Source of the DNA: Phoronis australis | Lineage: Eukaryota; Phoronida; Phoronidae | Length of the DNA stretch: 64,000 nucleotides | NCBI GenBank assembly: GCA_002633005.1 | Contig: NMRA01000023.1 | Location: 1,403,373-1,467,372 of the forward strand | Reading direction: 5' to 3' | Shown here: positions 35,901-44,900 of the stretch, piece after piece | How positions within the stretch are numbered: the stretch's first letter is position 1 | Layout: every line of letters begins with the position of its first letter | Translations under genes and position numbers: made by a program | Notes under the pieces: generated by a model | Told to the model about the DNA's origin: nothing | Database searches by the model: none | Seen by the model: the letters and a program-made list of their open reading frames with translations, nothing else

Positions 35901-38900
35901 AATATTAGCTGAAGTAAGTGATCTCTCTCCAAGGTTTATTGTACACAAAAAATCGTAGGATTGGTGTAGCACTATTTTGTTTGCGGAGACGTGGTTGGAC
36001 TTTTGCAGACGTTATGTCTCAATTAGGATTGTGCAGTGTGGAGAATGAACCATTATTGTGAGGACTGACAGCTAGAGAATCGATTGTACTGCAGAATATA
36101 TCTTGCCTTTCATTTAAGTATACAGACAGCATTTTCAACGCTGTGATCTTGGTGCAACAATGCGTCTCCTATAATTTGTCTTGGGGCGACATGGAAAGAG
36201 TCAATAGCTATTCCCATCTTTACTGATCTAGGCTTGTAATCATCGTTTTCATTATTTGCAGAAAAATGCCGAGTTGCTCGAACTGCAAGAGCAACTTGGA
36301 GATAGCGTCAGCGATACAAGTAGTGTATCGTCTGCTCACAAGTCTTCGTTGGGTTTAAGAAGTGTGAAGTTTACCAGGGTTCCCTCGGCCAGCAATAGTT
36401 CCAGTAAGTAAACGCGCAATTCAAAAATGTGCATTCAGCCTTTTGAAAAGAAACCAAAGAAAGCCGAGGTGATTTCTACTCCCAGGATACCACGCGAATT
36501 TGTAATTGCATGGTGCTAATTGCGTAAAGCACAGATATTCTTGTTGACTGGTTTACAATAGTTTATCTTATATATTTAGTCTTTCTGTTCGCTGCTTTGT
36601 AATTTTACAACAGAAAGTCATATCAGTCTGTATCCCAAAACGTCGATAGTTATGAGAAGTTTGAGCGAATGTACTTCATTCAGCGTAACACAGTGTGCAG
36701 GGCCACACCCGTTCCAAACGCCGTAACTCCATTCAAGAGTCTATTAAATGCAAGCCGTTACATGCTTGTAAGGCTCTGTAATATATTAGTACACTACATT
36801 ATACACCGTAACACTCTTCAACAAGCTCAAAATAAGACAGCCTTTTCTTTGAGCAGCGAGAACAAGTGTGAAGTCGCGATATCTGAGAGTTCTGGGATAG
36901 CGGTACTTTCATGTGAGGAGGCCATTTTGTAAATTTGGCGCGAAATACTGATTGCCGCTAGTCTCGAAGCTGAATATAAACGAAAATCTTGGCAACAAGA
37001 GTTAAAATCGATTTGATCCTGGAGCCCACTGTAACACGCATGTAGGACTCGTTGAAGAGTGTTACGGTGTAAAATGTATGGTAGTAATATATTTCAGTGA
37101 TGTGCAAGCATGTAACGTCTTGCATTTGATAGACTCTTGAATGGAGTTACGGCGTTTAGAACGGGTGGCAGGGCGGGCGGGGGAGGCTTAAGTTCAAATG
37201 TTGGCCGATCTTCCATTTTATATTGGCTGCACTTGACTTTGTCGGTTTCTCCGGGTCGAGCGTCTAAGACTTGTAATTGGTCTGTAAGCCGAAAGTCTTC
37301 ATAGAAAACCAATCAGATGTCTTAGCCAGTGGGGCGGGCGAAACCGGTGAAGTCAATCAAGTGTACTGGTTGTGTTTTCGTGAAGTTTGCATATCAAGAA
37401 AAAATCTCTTGTGTTCATTAAACCTTGTTTTTTATGTCTTTGCAGACGGTGGTACGTGTATATATTATGCAGAAACATGCTCAGTATGTTCCGGGTCCAG
37501 TGGCAGCTCGCAGGATACGCGGTTAGCATCAATGCTGCCCATGAGCCCTGAACTAGAGAGTACTGATGCCACGTCAATGTGTGAATTATGGTGAGCCCTC
37601 TTTAACCTTCTTTGTTTTACATGTATTTAGATCAGCCGCCGAAAGGTGTACAAAAGTTGTTTTTTTCCCGAAGGCCGGGATAAATTTGCACAAGCAATGT
37701 TTGTTCGGTCATCCAGTTTGGTTTCCAAGGAGTAGTAATAGACTTGCACCATCAGAATACGCAGGAGAGTAAAAACCGCGGAACCTTATTCACATATTTA
37801 GTATGACGTCATTGCACGTTATGGACCCAGACAGATAAAATTATAATGCCAAAATTAAAAAAGAATAATTGTAAAAGTTATAACAGATTTACGTAGCTCT
37901 GTAAATTTCTAAATACTTCGAAAATTATGGACCCCATAAATCTTGATCCTTCTCAACTCCCCGAAAATATATTGGATGTAATCATTGTCGGAGTATATCG
38001 ATTAATTCAAACACATAATTTTGTAAAAATTTGAAGTGCTAAGTTGTCCCAGTGGTTACCCGAATGAGAAAATATGCAATACTTGCAAATTTTTCGAAAA
38101 TTTAAAGTGATTTTGCATTTCTGTTCCAATTTGTGGGTCTAAATTGCGTCATTGGAGAGGTTTTGCAAAGCGACGTGAACTTGAATTATCACGCATTTAT
38201 AATACCGCGTCATGACATTGTTGACTGTGACTTAACCCCGATACTGTTTGAGTATTTTCTGCGAATACAGAGATATACGCGTCGCCTTAAACGCAAAATC
38301 TGTGACCCCTTTTTAATTCTCATTTGGTAAGACATCGAAAAGATTTTTATTTTGATAGGGCTCTCAATCATTCTTATTTGCTTCATTATAAAATGAACAC
38401 GATTATTTTGTTTATAAATGTTCTCAAAGTTTAGTTGCAAAAAAGCACCTTTTCCAAAATCTTTATTCTGCCGGGGTTCGCTAGATATCATCGGACTAGA
38501 ATGGATATTTAAAAGACATGATTTTGTGTTGTTAATGTTTTACATGATCAATTTACATGCCTCTATTTATTTTAAACTGTAAATAAATTTCGCATTCTAA
38601 GAGTTGATCATTTTTCGCAGGAGTTCGTAGAAACGACTTTTTCACTTTTAACAGATATTTCTATCTAAATACTACGATCACTGGACATCTTGAGCTCAGT
38701 TATTCAGTTCACATTTACTTACACGTTCGCATAAAAACGAAGCTGTTGCGAAACCCATGTTTGTTACTTTAACGTGAATCGGCACGTGCAAGTAAGTACG
38801 CGTCATAATTCACGGACGTCGGACCCCTCGCTGGTTTCCTGCGTGCCGCTAGGTGGGGCGGTAGCCGCGCCAGCATGCTGGTATCACTTAATTTTCCTCG

Positions 38901-41900
38901 GGAATTTTTTTTACACTGGCGTTTCTGATTGGCTAGTCGAATTCTCAACAGGCAGCGCTTTACGCAAACAAACTGGCAGGACTGATGGACTACATTGTAA
39001 ATGTGGTCTGTTGGGCATACAAATCGGTGTTTAAAATTTATGTTCAGGAAATGTGAATCCTGGAAATTGTGGTTGCGCCTTTGCGGAGTGCATTTTTCAA
39101 CTGTCGATGACTTTTGTTTACGATACTGTCCTGTATTCGCACAGTATGAATAACACACCGTTAAATCGACCAGAAATGTGTTTATTGTACATGTACATGC
39201 TTCAAGCACGCGGCTATTAAAACATGGCTGCAGAAACGAAATAGTTGCTGCGACGCCACTTGCGTGACAAGGCTAAAAATCGTTCACAGTCCGCCATTTT
39301 TTCACGTTTTTGTAAAGCTAACCAATGACTGCTGAGGTTACATCAACCAATGTTAAAGCGCGTGCCACTGCGTGATACTCTAATAGACAGGGTATATCGC
39401 ATTAACAACACTTGGGCTAGATTTGATTCTAATATTAAAGAACTTACAACGGATTTGCAAAAGAATGGCTACCCCTAGAATTAGTCAATAGGGTACTGAA
39501 AGCAAGACTCCAACGTAACCCTGATGATGTTCATCCTGTAGACAAAATTAACTTCAAGTACTTTAAAATAAACTATGTTGGGTTTTACGCCAAGTTTGCT
39601 CAACGAAAACTCAACAAATTGGTGAATTATTACTGTGTGAACTTAAGAGATGTGTTAAAATTCAACTCCCTAAAAATGTCGAATTTATTTAACCCTAAGA
39701 ACAAAATTTCTACGGGTCTACGGTCCAAGGTAGTATACAAATTTATCTGTGCTGGGTGTGGCTTCAGTTATATAGGCGAAACTGTTCGCCATTTGAAAAC
39801 CAGGACCAAGGAACATCTAAATTCTGACAGAAATTCACATGTAAATATTCACCTACAGAGCTCCAATCATTGTTATCAGCAGTGCTCTTTCAATGACTTT
39901 ACAGTTTCATACACTGTAGTGTTGCTACTCATATGGTCAAAATCTTACGTTGTTGAAAGGAAGATGTCGCTGCTACACCTTTCCTGTGAATTACGACAGA
40001 TACCTCTATATGACGGTGTGAGATCCAACCATACAGAGACTATATTTCGTGATATCAATTGCGCTAACCACTTAATCAATTTAGTAATCCCGACAAACTT
40101 TCTACACGTGACTCTCATCAATTTTACCGGATGTCAGTACGAGTTTCAATGATTGAAATCTGATCAACATCGTCACGGAGTAAAAGCGCCTCAGTTTTTC
40201 GCTAAAAAAAATCAATACACTAGGCGCTACATCGCCGAGTGATCGCAGTAGAGGAGTATGCCGTTAAATGTCATTCGTTTCTGATGTGCACGTTTGATTT
40301 GTTTTAGCAACAGTAGAGCGCTAACACATCCAGTGAGTATTCAGTTCGGCCATAGTACTGAATACGGCAGCGTATACTTAGGGGATAGCACGTCAGTAAC
40401 AAGAACGTAAGTAGCTTCTCAGCAATTGACTTTTCCTAACTTCACTACTAGATAATATTTCTGGTGAGTTGCTTTGTTTGTCACTGTTGCAATTTTTAGC
40501 GCGTTTTTGCGATAATGGTGCATTTCTTAAATTTGACGAGAGCAAAGTTCGCAGTACAGAAACGCCCAGCCTTCAGGCTTCCGGTTAGTACTCAGAAGAA
40601 ACGTATTTTTCCGTGTAGGCGTATGGATATATTAAAGAGATATTCTCGGTGAGAAAAGATTCTTTTTTCAGAAATTAGCTGTAGCGTTAATTCAAACCCG
40701 GTAACTGCGGTGTAGCAGCCGAACGCTTTACCGCTAAGCCAACTCCCAGCCTATAAGTATGAGAGTAGCGCTCTTAAATCGTAAAGACATCCAGTCTGTC
40801 TTATTTAACAACAATATGGACACAAAAAACGATGGCGTCATTTTAACTACGATTACGTTGGACTTGTGGATTCGGCATAAGCTTAAATGTCTTTTTTGGG
40901 CTGATGGCGGGTGTCATATTTTATATGAGATAGCATATTTTTCCACTCCTGTGGGGCTTAGGTGGCCTGAATTTCTCACCTATATTTAAACTTTACCTGT
41001 AGGATGTCTAACGGAATGTATACAGTAGTTGAGAATGAATATAGTTCTTCTAGACTCTTGCAAATACATTTACTCGTTTATTTAGGTTTTCTGTTCCTGA
41101 TCCTAGTACTGATAGACGTATACAGCCGATGTCATCAAGGTGGTTCAAAGTTAAACCTGGTTTAAACTGGACTTAAACCAGGTTTAAAGATAATCTGGAT
41201 TTCATAAAGGTGGTTTCACTTTTAGACCAGGGGTCTAGTATAACCTGGTTTAAATCCAATTTAGACCTGGTCTAAGTCAGTTTTCTTTTCACCAACGAGG
41301 TCTATATTCCTTAGACCTGCATTAAGATCTTAAACCAGGTTTAACTTTAGACTTGGTCAGATCCAGGTTTAATACTGTTTTAAGATATGTCAGACTTGCA
41401 TGATATAGGTGCAACTGAATGGTGCCTCCGTGTGCATTTACGACGCAGTTTTTAGAGCGAGAATGGACTATTTCAATATTCAGTTTTACGAGGACACAAG
41501 ATCAAGCGTAGCAGGGGTGGATTCAGGATTTTTAAGGGAGGGGGGGTCAGTCAAGGATTTTTAAAAGGGGGACCAAGTCAACAATTTGAAAATTATAGAT
41601 TTGATAGCACTAAAATCAAGTGAAAAGGGTGTCCGGACCCCTTGACCCCCGAGTATCCGCCTATGCGATGTTGCCTGGACCCCTTCTTTGTCCGCAAAAA
41701 ATAAACAATAAAATGGGCATTTATCATGTTGCAGCTAATCGTGAGCATGTACTTTAATGTGTATACGTGTGTTGGGCGCAGACATTACATTTTTCATCAT
41801 GAGAAAAGCTTTTAGACCTTTTTCGCAAATATCTGCACTGATTCTACTAGTGTGTGCCATTGTATACCCACGTGATCAAGGTTTCATTGAAGCACTTCAA

Positions 41901-44900
41901 TAGTTTCTTTGCTGGGTTAATCCAGATCGACACGTTAGGTTGGCTTGGATACTTTAAGCCTGGTTTGACTAAACCCGCTCCCTGATCAAACAAAACCAGG
42001 TTTTCAGACTTTTAAACCAAATTAGTGAAATGTAAGCTAGGTGTAAAATTAGACCAGGTTTAGGAAGATCAGGTTTAAATCTTAAACCTGGTTTTGATAA
42101 ACCACCTTTATGAAATCGGCTGATATTGTTGACAACGCGTGGTTCCATCTCGTTGAAAATATGAACTGTACTTGAATCGTTGAATGGAAAGACAGTACTT
42201 TGATAAGCTCATTTTTCGAGTATTCCTATTTGTGGGGAAAAACATCAAGTTAGCTCTGTGTATCTCTGTGCACTTACTGTAATGGACCAGGGGTCTAATC
42301 TTTGTACTCGAAAACGAGTCGCAATTATTTTTGCTATTTTGTGTTTGTTCCAGATAAGTGTTTGTTCCAGATAAGTGTTTATTATTCTCTGCTCGTGTAT
42401 GTAATGATTTTTGTTGATGAGTGTGCTGTTCAAGTTCGCACTAAATGACCCCTAGATTCGAGTTCATACAAGTGCAGGCTAGGAGTAGATAGTCATCCAC
42501 AAAAACAAACACTTATTTGGAGTTCGCACAATAGTAGAATGGAAAATGCCAAAAAATATTTTCGAGTTCAATTTCGTGTACAAAGATTAGACGCTTGTTC
42601 CTTGTCTTTTAGTCTTCAACTATATTTTATAATGATGAGCTTCTCATAGTGATAAGTGGTAGACGTAGGACGAAACTACTGCTCACTTTAAAACTTGTTT
42701 ACTTTACATCCAGTCTGAACAACACCCTGTTTCCTTTTCCTCTCTGGAAGCATAGCTCGGGATACACTCTTATAACTGCTGGACATATGTCAGGCATAAA
42801 TTAAGTAGATGGCTGATTGTCCAGGTGATTGCTATTAGCTCCCCTAGTTCTTGCTTGGTGAAGACTATAACATACGCATCCCATACTCGACCGCGACACA
42901 CTTCGTGGCAACTTTTTTTTCTTTTCAACGGTGTTTTGCCTGCGGGTAATGGACTATATTTCAGCTGGAAAATTGGGATACTCACTCATTTAGAGAGTGG
43001 ATTAAAAATAACTCATTCGTCTGGAGCTTTCATGAAATGTCACCCTTTCGTTAACCCTAACCCTTGATTGGGAATGCTTGGGTGACTGAAAGTTTAACCC
43101 ACGAAGACTGAAATAACACAAGAACTCTAAGATGTCACGTGGTTTTAAAATAGTGCATCTTTTGCAACAAAGGTTTTAAAAACAAACAAAATTCAACCCC
43201 TTTTATAGATTTGGTTATCGTCACGGTTTACAATCATTCTCAAGAGACTTCAATTGCATTAATTGTTATAATTAATCATTATTGAATAGAAAATCTATAT
43301 TTTGGAATCAAAAATAATATCACGTAATTATAAGTAGCGTTGCTATCACTATCAGTCATTTTATTCAGGTAAGTGGTAACTTATAAGTATGTGCAGTAAC
43401 CAAAAAGGTACTTGTGTAATTTGTAATAACTTGTGTTTACGATTTACAAAAATGTCCTTAATTTCAGCCTTCAGAGACCACATTCAGACGGACTCAATAT
43501 GAACATCACCTTTGCCGAGTTCAGTACTCTCCGAGAAACCGACATTTTGTACGACGGTGAGTAGTCGTCATAAGATCGTTTTCAAATGCCAGCGTGTAAA
43601 TGATTCGGCAACAATTGAGCGAGCTAGACGCTTATTGGCAAATCAGCTGAGATACCGTTTGTTAGACTATTTTAGGAACTGAGTGGTTTATGGACAAGTC
43701 CTTCGATTTTGCAATTCCATTGAAATCTGCCTTGGTAAATAACACTAACAGTGATTGATCGGAGAAGTGTGCGATCGTTTCAAAAGTAGTTTAGTTGTGG
43801 CTAATGACAATATCGGTTTGCTTTCGTTCTAACTTTGACATGAACTCTGACGTAAACATGTGGCATCCTCTACACTAATCGATTACCGAATTTTTCACAA
43901 CACGACCTTTTCGCTATTTAAGACACAATGTAGGAAAAAGGTGTATAATTATTTAACAGAAATTATTTTACCGTATGTTAGAGTAGCGAATCCGTTGCGT
44001 GAATCCGCTGCATATCATTTCTGGAATTATTTAACTATTCTCCAGCAACAGAATGTTTTCAAAAAAATAAAAAAGTAAAATCGCGTTCAGGTTATAATCC
44101 GTAAATTCTTTTGAATACAGAGACCCAGCATAATTATTGAGATCACGTGATATTATTTCTATTCATTTTTAATTCACGACTGTCAGGTTTAAAGGTATTT
44201 TAGGATGTCGTTTCGATCTGTTAGGCTTTGCATGCTCTATATGTTGTGCAATATATCTATTAATTCACAACACGCAGAAGTACCAGATTGGCTGAATGGC
44301 GTGCATGGGATTGTGTTTAAACTAGTTAGTTTCAAAATTTTCCTTTTTAGTAGTTTAACTGGTTCTAAAAGCAGTGTCACTCTCACTGTCTTAGACTTTA
44401 TGTTACAAAAATCTATGCATATATCTGTCGAACCATTTACTGCTTTCCACTTAACGTCGGCTGTTTTCTATTGCTGTAAATAGTTCTTATTTCTGGACAC
44501 ATTTAATGGTGTCTAGATGTTATTATTGGATTGCTCGCAAATCTGCTTGCTGTTACTGAACCTTTACCTTGCGCCATAATGAGTACGGTGCAGTTCAGTG
44601 GCGCGGAATACGTTCACCTGCCTCGACGTCTTGTTCTTTTGGTGCAAACTGCTCATTTTGGGATGCGTCCACCGTCTTTGCTGTACGACAAAGACGGGAT
44701 TAATTTTCTGCCCACCTTAAATGCATGGGCCTATTCCCGATATTAAACTCTAAAATTGATTGTGTTTTGGGAAATTGTACAAGTGAAAGTAATTACTTTT
44801 AATAAGTGCCATAATGACGAGCAACACGAGTAAATACAATCATAGGTAGATGCTTTTGAGTTAGACTTTGACGTCATTCCAAGACAACCAATCAGCGTTA

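Noticed and set aside
38769-39209. 146-codon minus-strand open frame
   Set aside because: Cys/Arg-rich translation without a domain, adjacent to repeat-derived sequence; no splice partner.
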